Shown one piece after another: positions 8,689-18,059 of a DNA stretch of 64,000 nt. The notes under the pieces were generated by a model, which made no database searches, was not told the origin of the DNA, and saw only the letters and a list, made by a program, of their open reading frames with translations. The stretch lies in assembly GCA_002238445.1 (NCBI GenBank), contig MPML01000003.1:62001-126000 (forward strand), read 5' to 3'. How positions within the stretch are numbered: the first letter of the stretch is position 1; the number at the start of each line of letters is the position of its first letter. This DNA comes from Caldilineaceae bacterium bin5 (lineage in GTDB: Bacteria; Chloroflexota; Anaerolineae; Caldilineales; Caldilineaceae). A program made the position numbers and the translations under genes.

Positions 8689-9534
8689 ATGAGCGTATGG
8701 GAGCAGTATTCATTAGCAGGGAAGGTCGCCGTCGTCACCGGCGCCACAGGTGTCCTCGGTGGCGCCATGGCCCATGGACTGGCCGCCGCCGGCGCACGCG
8801 TCGCAATCCTGGGACGGCGGGAAGCCAGGGCCCGTGAATTAGCCGAGGAGATCACTGCCGCCGGTAATGAGGCCCTCCCCCTGCCAGCCGATGTCCTGGA
8901 CGAAGACAGCCTGCAATCCGCCCGTCAGAAACTACTCGAAACCTGGGGCAGAGTGGACATATTGATCAACTCCGCCGGCGGAAATCGGCCTGACGCCACC
9001 GTATTCGGCGATCTGACCTTCTTCAATGTCCCGCGCGCCGCGCTCGAAGGCGTCGTCGGCCTCAACTTCACCGGGACAGTACTGCCAATTCAAATCTTCG
9101 GCGAATCGATGGCCGAGCAGGGCAAAGGCTCGATTATCAACATCTCCTCGATGGCCGCCCAAAAAGTGCTCACCCGCGTCATGGGCTATTCTGCAGCCAA
9201 GGCCGCCGTCGACAACCTGACTCGCTGGCTGGCCGTGGACCTGGCCCAGAAGCACGGCGCAGGTATGAGAGTAAACGCCATTGCGCCCGGCTTCTTCATC
9301 GGCGAGCAAAACCGTGCATTACTGATCGACGTGGACGCCGCCGCAGACGGGCAGGATCCGCCTCCTCTGACTGAACGCGGCCAGCAAATTGTCGATCATA
9401 CCCCCATGGGACGGTTCGGCGAGCCCGATGAACTGGTTGGCGCCGCAGTTTGGCTTGCTAGCGACGCCTCGCGCTTCGTCACCGGCATTGTCGTACCGGT
9501 AGATGGGGGATTCTCCGCTTCCAGCGGCATCTGA
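8689..9534 (+). CDS. D-mannonate oxidoreductase (short-chain dehydrogenase type)
   Basis: Short-chain dehydrogenase of 281 residues resembling the SDR-type fructuronate reductases that interconvert D-fructuronate and D-mannonate, functional analogues of UxuB. TGATGVLGG near residue 16 is the nucleotide-binding turn. NSAGGN, INISSMAA and YSAAKAA give the Asn-Ser-Tyr-Lys catalytic set. The long insert FFNVPRAALEGVVGLNF and the ending GRFGEPDELVG...VDGGFSA are typical of this branch. AGGAG stands about seven bases before ATG 8689; an in-frame ATG exists at 8638. It is divergent from uxaC, so together they move uronate to mannonate. Confidence 0.88.
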   Translation: MSVWEQYSLAGKVAVVTGATGVLGGAMAHGLAAAGARVAILGRREARARELAEEITAAGNEALPLPADVLDEDSLQSARQKLLETWGRVDILINSAGGNRPDATVFGDLTFFNVPRAALEGVVGLNFTGTVLPIQIFGESMAEQGKGSIINISSMAAQKVLTRVMGYSAAKAAVDNLTRWLAVDLAQKHGAGMRVNAIAPGFFIGEQNRALLIDVDAAADGQDPPPLTERGQQIVDHTPMGRFGEPDELVGAAVWLASDASRFVTGIVVPVDGGFSASSGI

Positions 9535-9616
9535 CGCACGGAAGACTGTTACACTGCTAGCGGCTGGGAAGCACAACCAACCACTTCCCGTCCATCCTTC
9601 TTTCAATGCTATTTTT

Positions 9617-9645
9617 TTGCCCGGCCCGTTGAACGACTGTATATT
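9617..9645 (+). promoter_or_regulatory. Possible glnS promoter
   Basis: TTGCCC (9617-9622), a 17-base spacer and TATATT (9640-9645), ahead of glnS by about 95 bases. This is a reasonable vegetative promoter match in the 205-base gap; no other signal is obvious there. Confidence 0.4.
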
Positions 9646-9739
9646 GATTTCACTGTGAAAAAAACTAGCTGATAGCCAAAGATCCATTTCCTATCATTAG
9701 CAAAAAAGGGCGAGACGTCCGACAGTCCAAGGAGTACAA

Positions 9740-11479
9740 ATGAGCGATACCGAATCCACTACGCCGGGCAAGGACTTCATTCGCGAGGCGATTGCGGATG
9801 ACATCGCCAACGACCGCTTTGACGGCCGCTTTCAAACCCGCTTCCCGCCAGAGCCCAACGGCTATCTTCACATTGGGCATGCCAAGGCTATCGGACTGAA
9901 TTTCGAGGTGGCCGCGGAGTTCGACGGCCACTGCAATCTGCGCTTCGACGACACCAACCCACTCAAAGAAGAGCAGGAGTTTGTGGAGGCGCAGCTGAAG
10001 GATATCCGGTGGCTGGGCTACGAGCCGGCAAGCGTCCTCTACGCTTCCGACTACTTCGGCCAGCTGTATGAGTGGGCCTTACAATTGATCGAAGCTGGCC
10101 GCGCCTACGTTGACGATCTGAGCCAGGAAGAGATGCGAGCCCACCGCGGCACCTTAACCGAACCGGGCATGAATAGCCCATATCGCGATCGGTCTGTTGC
10201 CGAAAACGCAGATCTGTTCAAACGCATGAAGGCGGGCGAATTTCCCGATGGCGCGAGAGTCCTGAGGGCCAAGATCGATATGAGTTCGCCCAACATCAAT
10301 TTGCGCGACCCTGTGTTGTACCGCATTCGCCATACAGAGCACCAACGCACTGGCGACGCATGGTGTATTTACCCAATGTACGACTGGGCCCACGGCCAGT
10401 CCGACTCGATCGAAGGGGTTACCCATTCCCTTTGCTCATTGGAATACCTGAATCATCGCCCCTTGTACGACTGGTACCTGGACGCGCTGGGAGTATACCA
10501 TCCTCGCCAAATTGAGTTCGCCAAATTAGAGTTTACTTACACGGTGACCAGCAAGAGGCGCCTGATGCGTCTTGTCGAAGAAGGCTACGTTAACGGTTGG
10601 GATGACCCCCGCATGCCCACGCTCGCCGGTCAGCGGCGAAAGGGCGTGCCGGCCAAGGCGCTGCGCGATCTCTGTCAACACGTCGGCGTCGCCCGCACCA
10701 ACAGTACCGTCGAGATCGAACTGTTGGAGCATTTCATCCGCCAGGAGTTGAACCTCACCGCCAATCGCGTGATGGGTGTACTCGATCCCTTGCCTGTCGT
10801 GATTACGAACTTTCCCGAAGGCGAAACCGAATGGCTGGATGCAGTAAACAACCCTGAGGACGAAAGCGCGGGCAGCCGTCCCGTCCCCTTCAGCCGTAAT
10901 CTGTATATCGAACGGGACGATTTCATGGAGGACCCGCCGCGCAAGTTCTTCCGCATGGCGCCCGGCCGTGAGGTGCGACTGCGATGGGGATTCTTCGTCC
11001 GCTGCGAAGAAGTCATCAAGAATGACCAGGGCGAAGTCGTGGCATTGCATTGCACATACGATCCGGAAACCAAGGGCGGTTACGCGCCAGACGGCCGCAA
11101 AGTACGCGGTACCATCCACTGGGTAAGCGCCGATCACGCAGTACCAGCCGATGTGCGCCTCTACGATCGTCTGTTCAGTGCGGAGGATCCCTACGACGTG
11201 CCGGAAGGCGAAGACTTCATCGCCACCCTGTCACCCAAGTCGCTGACTGTCCTCGACAGCGTGCAACTGGAACCTGGCGCCCAAGACCTGGCTGTCGGCC
11301 AGACCGTCCAGTTCGAGCGCAAAGGCTACTTCTGTCTCGATCCGGACAGTTCCGGCGACCGGCTCATCTTTAACCGCACAATAACGTTGCGCGACTCATG
11401 GGCGAGAATGCAAAAACCTAAGCAAGGGCAGAGGGGCAGAAAAGCGAGAAGCAAAGTTGGGGCGAAGGCGGGTAACTAA
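9740..11479 (+). CDS. glnS: Glutamine--tRNA ligase
   Basis: Class I aminoacyl-tRNA synthetase that charges tRNA-Gln directly. The 579-residue product has [15 protein letters not shown] (HIGH at 44-47), the variant KMSKS loop VTSKR near residue 270, and the two C-terminal anticodon-binding beta-barrel domains, with KGTIHWV-like residues (here [12 protein letters not shown]). A basic tail rich in Lys, Arg and Gly ends the protein. Most bacteria make Gln-tRNA indirectly with GatCAB; a GlnRS here points to a lineage that acquired it, as known for Deinococcus and proteobacteria. Confidence 0.95.
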   Translation: MSDTESTTPGKDFIREAIADDIANDRFDGRFQTRFPPEPNGYLHIGHAKAIGLNFEVAAEFDGHCNLRFDDTNPLKEEQEFVEAQLKDIRWLGYEPASVLYASDYFGQLYEWALQLIEAGRAYVDDLSQEEMRAHRGTLTEPGMNSPYRDRSVAENADLFKRMKAGEFPDGARVLRAKIDMSSPNINLRDPVLYRIRHTEHQRTGDAWCIYPMYDWAHGQSDSIEGVTHSLCSLEYLNHRPLYDWYLDALGVYHPRQIEFAKLEFTYTVTSKRRLMRLVEEGYVNGWDDPRMPTLAGQRRKGVPAKALRDLCQHVGVARTNSTVEIELLEHFIRQELNLTANRVMGVLDPLPVVITNFPEGETEWLDAVNNPEDESAGSRPVPFSRNLYIERDDFMEDPPRKFFRMAPGREVRLRWGFFVRCEEVIKNDQGEVVALHCTYDPETKGGYAPDGRKVRGTIHWVSADHAVPADVRLYDRLFSAEDPYDVPEGEDFIATLSPKSLTVLDSVQLEPGAQDLAVGQTVQFERKGYFCLDPDSSGDRLIFNRTITLRDSWARMQKPKQGQRGRKARSKVGAKAGN

Positions 11480-11500
11480 ACGTTGGGAACAGGTTTCATC

Positions 11501-11538
11501 GATTCGGATGTCACCCAAATAGAGTTGCAGTCCGAATC
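11501..11538. terminator. Inverted repeat between converging genes
   Basis: GATTCGGA (11501-11508) and TCCGAATC (11531-11538) form an 8-bp perfect stem with a 22-base loop in the gap between glnS and the converging DUF429 gene. There is no T tract, so termination is only a guess. Confidence 0.25.
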
Positions 11539-11587
11539 TTCATTTCCTGCCTCTGACCTGTCCAATGCCCCGCCAAATGTGCGCCAG

Positions 11588-12364
11588 TCAACGGCGCTTT
11601 ACCGGCAGCGGCACCAATATGTGACCTTCTTCCAGCGAGCCGTAGCGCTTTGCCGCTCTCGGCCCGTGCCGCCAGAGGAAGGAGGCTATATAGGCGCAGG
11701 TTACCGCGTCAAGCGTATCCTCGTAAGCTTGCAAGGCAGCCCCGCGCATGCCGGTCACATCGACTCCAGTGAGCAGCTTCTTAGTCCTGCGCAGCGGCGG
11801 ATCGGCCTTGCGCAAACCCCGCAACAGAGATTGGTAACGATTAAATTCCGGCCACCGTTCCTCATAGGAACGCCCGCGCCCGCGCTTGTACCGGAGGATG
11901 CTGTCCAGGTTAAACAGGCTGACCAAGGCCGGATGAGGATAGACCTCGCAAACCAGCCGCGCCTTCGTCCGCCGCGGAATTACGTCGGACGCATGAAATT
12001 TGAAACGCTCGGACAGAGCAGAGGTCAATGCTTCCCCGCGCACTACCCCGTCGCGGGCAAGCAGTCGTCTGTTGGCAGGATACGCACCAGCGTGAAAGCG
12101 CTGCCAATCCGCCGACAGCGCACGGTCACACGGCCTAATGCCAGTCTCATTTGGTACTCGCAGCGGCGCGTCCACTGCAACAATTGACCCATTGCGACGC
12201 GAAAGATGGTCGCCAATAAAGTCGACGACCTCCGACAACCTGCCCAGACCGCCCTTATGGGCGACCAACCGCCCATTTCGGATCACTGCAACGCCTGACG
12301 GGTTGCGGTCGCTCCAGGCAAGATCGATCCCAATAAAGGAGGGCTTTCCTCGCTTCTTTGCCAT
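11588..12364 (-). CDS. DUF429 family protein (RNase H-like fold)
   Basis: Uncharacterised 258-residue protein of the DUF429 family, predicted to have an RNase H-like nuclease fold. It begins with FIGIDLAWSDRNPSGVAV, the first acidic strand of such folds. VAVDAPLRVPN gives a second conserved Asp, and the C-terminal part holds AYEDTLDAVTCAYIA with further acidic residues. Start ATG 12364 follows GAGGAGG at a six-base distance; the longer frame from 12379 would begin inside that ribosome binding site. No substrate is known for the family. Confidence 0.8.
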   Translation of the reverse strand: MAKKRGKPSFIGIDLAWSDRNPSGVAVIRNGRLVAHKGGLGRLSEVVDFIGDHLSRRNGSIVAVDAPLRVPNETGIRPCDRALSADWQRFHAGAYPANRRLLARDGVVRGEALTSALSERFKFHASDVIPRRTKARLVCEVYPHPALVSLFNLDSILRYKRGRGRSYEERWPEFNRYQSLLRGLRKADPPLRRTKKLLTGVDVTGMRGAALQAYEDTLDAVTCAYIASFLWRHGPRAAKRYGSLEEGHILVPLPVKRR

Positions 12365-12491
12365 AGAGGACCTCCTCAAAGTTTGCTGCCCGTTCCTTAA
12401 TTAGCGATAGAGGAACGAAAATCTCTCGTCGTGAGGACCTGACTGAACAGGGACCAGCCAATTCCCCGTGCCAGCGCGAAACGGACTATCT

Positions 12492-13607
12492 TTACCCGTC
12501 GCGGCGTAGACAGACTTTCTCCACCGTCACCTCATCCAGGTAAGCCGCGTCGATAAGCGCTCCGTGTCCCGGGCCATTTGGCACAGTCAAAGTACTGTTG
12601 CTGTTGAGCGAGAATGGATTGGTGACAATATCCCGTTCAAAATAGCGGTCGTTGGCGCTGATGTCCCCCGGTAACGTGAAGTTGGGCAGGCTTGCCAACG
12701 CCACGCTGATGGCCCGTCCGATCCCAGTTTCCAGCATCCCACCATGCCAGACCGGAATGCCCGCGGCCTGACACATATCATGGACCGCGACCGAATCGGC
12801 CAGCCCGCCGATTCGGGAAGGCTTGATGTTTATTACCCCGCACGCATTTAACTCCAGGGCCCAGCGGGCGTGATCCGTGGATACGATACTCTCGTCGAGG
12901 CAGACTGGCGTTTCGATCAACTTGGCCAACTTCGCGTGATCAAAGATGTCGTCGTGGTCAAGCGGCTGTTCGTTCAGCAACAGGTCGAATTGGTCCAGCT
13001 GTCGCAGATGGTCGGCGTCTTCCAAGTGGTAGATACTGTTGCCATCCACCTGCAGCAACAGGTCCGGCCAGCGCTCACGCACCGCCTGTGTCGGCTCGAC
13101 ATCCCATCCAGGCTTGATCTTCAGTTTGACACGCTGGTAGCCGTCCTCCAGGTATCCTTCCACCGTCCCGAGCAAGGCCTCAGTGTCTGCTTGGATCGGT
13201 ACGCTCACGCCCACAGCCACCTCCTCCCGCGTGCCGCCCAGGAGGTTGGCAAGAGAATCATTCTGCGCGCGCGCAAACAGGTCCCATACCGCGAATTCGA
13301 GCCCTGCCTTGGCCATGCGGTTGGCGCGCACCCTCTTGAAGACCCCGCGCACATCCTCAGGCGCGGAGAGTTCTGCCTCCAGCAGCATCGGCCCCAGAAA
13401 TTCCTTCTGCACGATCAATGCCGTATGGAACGTCTCCTCGTTGTACCAGGGACCATCGCTGACTGGCGATTCGCCCCAGCCCGTAACCCCGTCAGCGTCC
13501 ACGCGCACAATGACCGCATCGCTTCCTTCGTGCCGCCATCCGCTGGTCTCAAAAGGGCGAACGTACGGCATATGGATTCGCCGGAGTTCGATTCGCTCGA
13601 TTTTCAT
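12492..13607 (-). CDS. o-Succinylbenzoate synthase / N-acylamino acid racemase family protein
   Basis: Enolase-superfamily enzyme of the muconate-lactonising subgroup, 371 residues. The catalytic lysines are Lys161/Lys163 in VKLKIKP and Lys262 in INIKPSR; metal ligands are Asp188 (QVDGN), Glu213 (NEQP) and Asp238 (LDES). This pattern fits MenC (menaquinone synthesis) and the closely related N-acylamino acid racemases, which cannot be separated by motifs alone. No other menaquinone gene is nearby, so a racemase role is equally possible. AGGAAAG ahead of ATG 13607 fixes the start; the frame continues 33 codons upstream. Confidence 0.85.
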   Translation of the reverse strand: MKIERIELRRIHMPYVRPFETSGWRHEGSDAVIVRVDADGVTGWGESPVSDGPWYNEETFHTALIVQKEFLGPMLLEAELSAPEDVRGVFKRVRANRMAKAGLEFAVWDLFARAQNDSLANLLGGTREEVAVGVSVPIQADTEALLGTVEGYLEDGYQRVKLKIKPGWDVEPTQAVRERWPDLLLQVDGNSIYHLEDADHLRQLDQFDLLLNEQPLDHDDIFDHAKLAKLIETPVCLDESIVSTDHARWALELNACGVINIKPSRIGGLADSVAVHDMCQAAGIPVWHGGMLETGIGRAISVALASLPNFTLPGDISANDRYFERDIVTNPFSLNSNSTLTVPNGPGHGALIDAAYLDEVTVEKVCLRRDG

Positions 13608-13990
13608 TTCTGCTTTCCTGTATTTGCACTCCGCCGATTGTACAAAAGTAGATCGGAGAAAGCCGCGTGGTCTTGCCGAAGTTTGTCGGCAACGAAGAGA
13701 TTCCACTTCGACAATGGTTTCGAAAGGGAATGCACCATCTGCCTGGCCGTGCTGGCAAAAGGATCAAGGCCGTCAAGGCAAGACGCGACGATCAACCGGG
13801 GCGCGCTGATGATGGGGAATGTACCTGCAGGCACGAATCTTTCTCGCCCTGGAAAAGGGGGGCCAGCGAGAATCGCGAGTATCGAGGTGGCCCGCCCGTC
13901 CTGAATCGCCTGAAACCTTCGCGTAGTCAATCGAAGGCCAGAATCGTATAGGCGGGCCACCTACTTTGGGTCGCCCAAAAGAACAATCGC
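13608..13990. other. Intergenic stretch with a nested palindrome
   Basis: A 383-base gap with no convincing gene. Its notable content is the imperfect palindrome at 13885-13962, listed separately. Short frames on both strands here show no recognisable protein pattern. Confidence 0.6.
13885..13962. repeat. Nested inverted repeat
   Basis: AGGTGGCCCGCC (13885-13896) is matched perfectly by GGCGGGCCACCT (13951-13962), and inside it CCTTCG (about 13915-13920) pairs with CGAAGG (about 13932-13937). The 78-base unit could fold as a long imperfect hairpin. It lies 28 bases after the stop of the Gfo/Idh gene as seen in coordinates, that is upstream of menC-like on the minus strand. I saw no second copy in the window. 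Confidence 0.55.
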
Positions 13991-15190
13991 CTAGGCCGCG
14001 TATACACAGTCCACTTGGCGCTTGCTTGCTGCAGATTCCAGGATTGCGTCGCAGATTACAGAGTTACGATAACCATCGACGAAATCCGCACCAATGGGAG
14101 ACACCGCGCCATCGTTTACAATGCAGTCCAATAGATGGGTAATTTCATGCACAAAGGTATGTTCCCAGCCAATGATATGGCCTTGGGGCCACCAGTTTTC
14201 CCACCATGGATGGGAAGGTTCCGAAACAAGCACGTTGCGGAATCCCTGGGCTTCTTCTGGCTCGTCGCCAACCCAGAAAATCTCCAACTCGTTCAGCCGT
14301 TCCAGATTGAAGACAATGCTGGCCTTCTCCGCGTTGATCTCAAGGCGCTGGCCGTTCTTGCGCCCGGCGGCAAAGCGGCTGGCCTCCACCGTGCCAATCG
14401 CGCCGTTATCAAACTCCAGCAGTGCCGTGAATGCGTCGTCCACATCCACTTTACCCATCGTGCCGTCGTCCCACGGCCGTTCCTCGATAAACGTGCGAGT
14501 CATTCCCGAGACACTATTGACCTCGCCTACCAGATAGCGGGCCAGATCGATAATGTGCGCCCCCAGATCTCCCAGCGCGCCGCTTCCCGCTGCCGACTTC
14601 TGCAGCCGCCAAATCATCGGCAGATTGTAGTGGGCCATCACCCATTCCTGCAGATAAACCGCCCGAAAATGGTAGATCTTACCCAGCAGGCCGGAATCCA
14701 CCAGTTTACGAATCTGGCGAATCGCTGGCACAAATCGATAGTTGAAGGCCACCATGTTCTTTACCCCTGCCTTCTGCACCGCTTCCAGCATCATCAGCGA
14801 TTCATCCGCTGTCCGTGCCAGCGGCTTCTCGCACAGAATGTGCTTTCCTCTCTCGGCCGCGAGGATGCACGGATCGGCATGGGTATCATTCGGCCCGCCG
14901 TTGTCGAAAAGCTGGATGTCATCGTTATCAAGCATCGCCCGCCAGTCGGTATAGTAACCTTCGTAACCGTACCGTTTGGCAGCCTCCGCCACAGCCTGCT
15001 CATCGCGTCCTGCGATTCCTACCAGCCGCGGTATGGCCGGCGGCGGGTACATCATATGGGCGATATTCAACATCGCATGGCTGTGAGCCTTGCCCATGAA
15101 AGCATAGCCCAGCATCCCGATACCGATTTCCGGGGCGTCGCCTTCGGCCCGCGCCCCAGCCATCGAAGTGAATCCGGATCCTTCACTCAT
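13991..15190 (-). CDS. Gfo/Idh/MocA family oxidoreductase
   Basis: NAD(P)-dependent sugar or inositol dehydrogenase family, 399 residues. The Rossmann turn reads GIGMLGYAFMGKAH near residue 23, and CEKPLART provides the conserved Glu-Lys-Pro. The C-terminal half has GDLGAHIIDLARYLVGEV, the family's catalytic His region, and GWEHTFVHEITHLLDCI. The start has GAGGGA seven bases upstream. It lies 86 bases downstream of a TIM-barrel isomerase on the same strand; such pairs commonly oxidise and epimerise cyclitols or sugars. Substrate unknown. Confidence 0.88.
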   Translation of the reverse strand: MSEGSGFTSMAGARAEGDAPEIGIGMLGYAFMGKAHSHAMLNIAHMMYPPPAIPRLVGIAGRDEQAVAEAAKRYGYEGYYTDWRAMLDNDDIQLFDNGGPNDTHADPCILAAERGKHILCEKPLARTADESLMMLEAVQKAGVKNMVAFNYRFVPAIRQIRKLVDSGLLGKIYHFRAVYLQEWVMAHYNLPMIWRLQKSAAGSGALGDLGAHIIDLARYLVGEVNSVSGMTRTFIEERPWDDGTMGKVDVDDAFTALLEFDNGAIGTVEASRFAAGRKNGQRLEINAEKASIVFNLERLNELEIFWVGDEPEEAQGFRNVLVSEPSHPWWENWWPQGHIIGWEHTFVHEITHLLDCIVNDGAVSPIGADFVDGYRNSVICDAILESAASKRQVDCVYAA

Positions 15191-15276
15191 AGTTCAGTCC
15201 CTCTTATAGTCTTGGTTTCTGGCATGATATGGTCCACCGCCGGCGGGCGCGTTGCCCGATCCCGCCAAACCGCCTT

Positions 15277-16275
15277 CTATTCGGCAAATGCCGCGTCAAA
15301 AGCAATATCAGACGGTGCGAAGTCGATCTTGCGGGTGTAGGCACACGACTCGGTTGCGCCGTGTTCACGGTCCATGCCCGCGTCCTCCCATTCAATCGAA
15401 AGGGGGCCGTTATAGCCAATATCGTTCAGCGCCCGCATTATCGATTCGAAATCGATCCTGCCGCGTCCAACTGAGCGAAAATCCCAGTAGCGCCGGTGGT
15501 CGCCAAATTCGGCATGACCGCCAAAGACACCGGCCTCTTGGCCTGCGTCCGACCAGCCCACGTCCTTCATATGAACATGAAAAATCCGATCGGCGAATTT
15601 GCGGATGAACGCAACGTAATCCACGCCCTGGTAGCCGAAGTGACTGGGATCGTAGTTAAATCCGAAAGCCTCGTGGCCATCGAGGGCGTCGATTGCATTC
15701 TGAGCGCTAAAGATGTCGAAAGCAATCTCTGTCGGGTGCACCTCTAAACCGAATTTCACTCCATTCTCGCTGAAAACATCCAGAATGGGAGTCCACAACT
15801 CCGCAAAGAGGGCCAAGCCCTTTTCCAGGAAGTCGGGCGGGTTTGGCGGAAAGGAATAGACCATATTCCAAATCGGCGAACCGGTGAAACCGGGCACAAC
15901 CTTCACACCGAATTTGGCCGCCGCGCGCGCAGTATTTTTCATCTCCTCCGCTGCGCGGGCGCGCACTCCATCTTCTGTGCCGTCGCCCCAAATGCGCGGA
16001 TCCAGAATGCTTTCGTGGCGCTCGTCGATGCGGTCTGCAACGGCTTGACCGACCAAATGATTGCTGATCGCAAAACACTGCAGTCCGTGCTTGTTCAAGG
16101 TGTCCCAGCGTCCCTGCACATAGCTGTCATCTTCCAGGGCCTTGTCAACCTCAAAATGGTCGCCCCAGCAGGCAAGCTCCAGACCATCATACCCGAATGA
16201 TTTGGCCTTCTCACAGATGGTTTCGAAGGGCAGATCCGCCCACTGACCTGTGAAGAGCGTTACTGGTCGCGGCAT
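15277..16275 (-). CDS. Sugar phosphate isomerase/epimerase (xylose isomerase-like TIM barrel)
   Basis: A 332-residue TIM-barrel protein of the AP-endonuclease-2 family, which includes sugar isomerases, epimerases and inosose dehydratases. Metal-ligand regions are visible: [12 protein letters not shown] (Glu), [11 protein letters not shown] (Asp and His), FHVHMKDV (His) and the final [10 protein letters not shown] (Glu). AAGGAGG ahead of ATG 16275 gives a clear start; the frame runs 24 codons further. It is upstream of the Gfo/Idh gene on the same strand and probably in one operon with it. Confidence 0.88.
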   Translation of the reverse strand: MPRPVTLFTGQWADLPFETICEKAKSFGYDGLELACWGDHFEVDKALEDDSYVQGRWDTLNKHGLQCFAISNHLVGQAVADRIDERHESILDPRIWGDGTEDGVRARAAEEMKNTARAAAKFGVKVVPGFTGSPIWNMVYSFPPNPPDFLEKGLALFAELWTPILDVFSENGVKFGLEVHPTEIAFDIFSAQNAIDALDGHEAFGFNYDPSHFGYQGVDYVAFIRKFADRIFHVHMKDVGWSDAGQEAGVFGGHAEFGDHRRYWDFRSVGRGRIDFESIMRALNDIGYNGPLSIEWEDAGMDREHGATESCAYTRKIDFAPSDIAFDAAFAE

Positions 16276-16836
16276 GAATTCCTCCTTGACTTTGTTGAAA
16301 TGGTTGGATTTCCCAATTGGGAGATTTGATTCTACTAATCGCTTCACGAACGTGGCGATTTCGCAACTAGACGTAGTATTACGGGATTTCTCTATCGCGT
16401 TTCTGCTTCACGACTTGGGGGCGGCGTTTACGCCATTCACTCTCGAATTGCACTTCTTTCCGGCTTGCCCGTCGCACCGGGGGGAGGTCGGAGCCGAAAA
16501 CATGAAAATGCCGCATCCCCAGCCGTCAAAGATTTGCCTACTATACAACCATCGTTCTGAAATGGCAATCCAGACCGGGCCCCCAAAGCACCCGATTTTT
16601 CTGGAAGCAATCTGTCGCCAGATCCAGGATAATCCAGACATGCTGAACGACAGGGCCAAGGATGAAAGGAGGGTCTAGTTGCCGCATGACCATCCACAAA
16701 GTTTGCCAAGGGTACAACCCGAATGCACATCAGAAAGGGCTGGGCTCGGCAGATCAAACCCTTTGGTTATCGCGGGGCCCTGCTGTCTCTTGAAAAACCG
16801 TGGGGTGACAATGGCTAACGAAAAGCCCGTGCAAAT
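16276..16836. other. Intergenic stretch, nothing recognised
   Basis: A 561-base gap between the TIM-barrel gene and the LysM protein. Frames of 83 to 142 codons exist on both strands but show no family pattern, no ribosome binding site and shadow-like composition. Promoter elements for the TIM-barrel/Gfo pair must lie here, but I see no good match. Confidence 0.5.
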
Positions 16837-17925
16837 TTAACCGTCGCCGCCGGACCAGATGAAGCTACGTACTTCGCCAGGAGAGCTGGCTCCTTCGATG
16901 CTGCGCTCTCCTTCCGGGCCCGTCAGCACACGCACGACCGAGGTCTGCCATCTGTAGGTGACGTCCCGATCAGGTGGCGGCGCCCACTGGCTCAGTAGGC
17001 GATAGCTGGTCGCCTTTGTCCAAACAGGGGGCGGCAATTCAAATAGCCCCTCCAACGGCCAGATGTAGAGGACGTACCATTCATTTTCTTCCAGCAGGCC
17101 ACCGCTCAACCAGCGGAACAGCACATCTTCAGAATGGGGAATACTATCGCTATCATCCGGACCAAGAAGCTGGAGAGGCAGGTACATCTCGCCAGAATTC
17201 TGGTTTTGCCGCGCAGGAGTGGATTGGCTGGTTGCCAGAATCGTGGAAGGCACGCCGGAAACAGGCAACTGCAATTCCTGGTCGGGTCGGATGATATCGT
17301 TCGGCCCAATGCCATTCGCCTCCTGAATCGCTGCAACAGTCGTGCCGAAGCGTATGGCAATCGAAATGACGGTATCGCCAGGTCTGACTATATAACTAAA
17401 TACAGTGGAGATAGTCGGCGCGCTGCTACTGCTCCCATTTTCAGAGATCGATGCAGGAATGGGGATAAGCAGAACATCGCCTGCGCGGATCAGCGTGCCC
17501 GTCAGATCGTTGGCCGTCTGGATATCCTCGACCGTCACTCCATACCTGCCGGCAATTCCGAGCAGAGTTTCTCCAGTCTGTACAGTGTGGCGTCCAACAG
17601 AGGCACCTGGCTGCTGCCCATCAGTACCCGTTGTCGGCTGAGCGCCCGCGGTCTGAAGCGGGGTTACACGAGTAGCGACTTGTGAATCGCTGGGGAAGGG
17701 AATATTAACGCCAAGGCTGCCGAACTGCCACCAGCCAACCACGACCGCCAGCAGCGCCAGCGCCAGCACCGCATCCCGTAGATTGAGACGCGCCGGCCTT
17801 GACCTGGAACTTTCGGTCAACTCATGGCCGCAGAAATAACAGGTCTCAGCATTTTGGGCGACGCGCGAACCGCAATTCGAACAGCGGCGGCCTGTTGGTA
17901 TGAATGAACGCGCACCCTGTGTCAT
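16837..17925 (-). CDS. Zinc-ribbon, membrane-anchored double LysM protein
   Basis: A 362-residue protein with an N-terminal zinc ribbon (Cys15, Cys18, Cys29, Cys32), one membrane helix (about 51-68), a Ser/Thr/Gln-rich linker, two LysM domains (about 113-156 and 172-217, with HTVQTGETLLGIAGRYG and YIVRPGDTVISIAIRFG) and a C-terminal domain of about 110 residues with conserved Trp positions. LysM binds N-acetylglucosamine in peptidoglycan. The zinc ribbon should be cytoplasmic and the LysM part outside. The C-terminal region looks like a sugar- or wall-binding beta domain, but I cannot name it. It appears to be a single-gene unit. Confidence 0.8.
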   Translation of the reverse strand: MTQGARSFIPTGRRCSNCGSRVAQNAETCYFCGHELTESSRSRPARLNLRDAVLALALLAVVVGWWQFGSLGVNIPFPSDSQVATRVTPLQTAGAQPTTGTDGQQPGASVGRHTVQTGETLLGIAGRYGVTVEDIQTANDLTGTLIRAGDVLLIPIPASISENGSSSSAPTISTVFSYIVRPGDTVISIAIRFGTTVAAIQEANGIGPNDIIRPDQELQLPVSGVPSTILATSQSTPARQNQNSGEMYLPLQLLGPDDSDSIPHSEDVLFRWLSGGLLEENEWYVLYIWPLEGLFELPPPVWTKATSYRLLSQWAPPPDRDVTYRWQTSVVRVLTGPEGERSIEGASSPGEVRSFIWSGGDG

Positions 17926-18059
17926 AGAAGATTAAAAGGTAAGTACTTCCGTTGTGTCCGAAGATCGCAGTATAGCACGTGTCCCTAGACTGCAGGAACA
18001 TCCCGATTCCGATAGCGCCAACTGTTCTTGACGGGTTGCGGTCGGTGGTCGCAAAAAGC

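Noticed and set aside
11483-12187. 234-codon plus-strand frame opposite DUF429
   Set aside because: The minus-strand frame has recognised motifs and a strong ribosome binding site; the plus frame has neither.
13604-13960. 118-codon minus-strand frame upstream of the MenC-like gene
   Set aside because: It runs through the nested palindrome, overlaps the MenC-like start and has no family pattern.
16250-16678. 142-codon plus-strand frame
   Set aside because: Begins antisense to the TIM-barrel gene start, has no ribosome binding site and no recognisable protein character.
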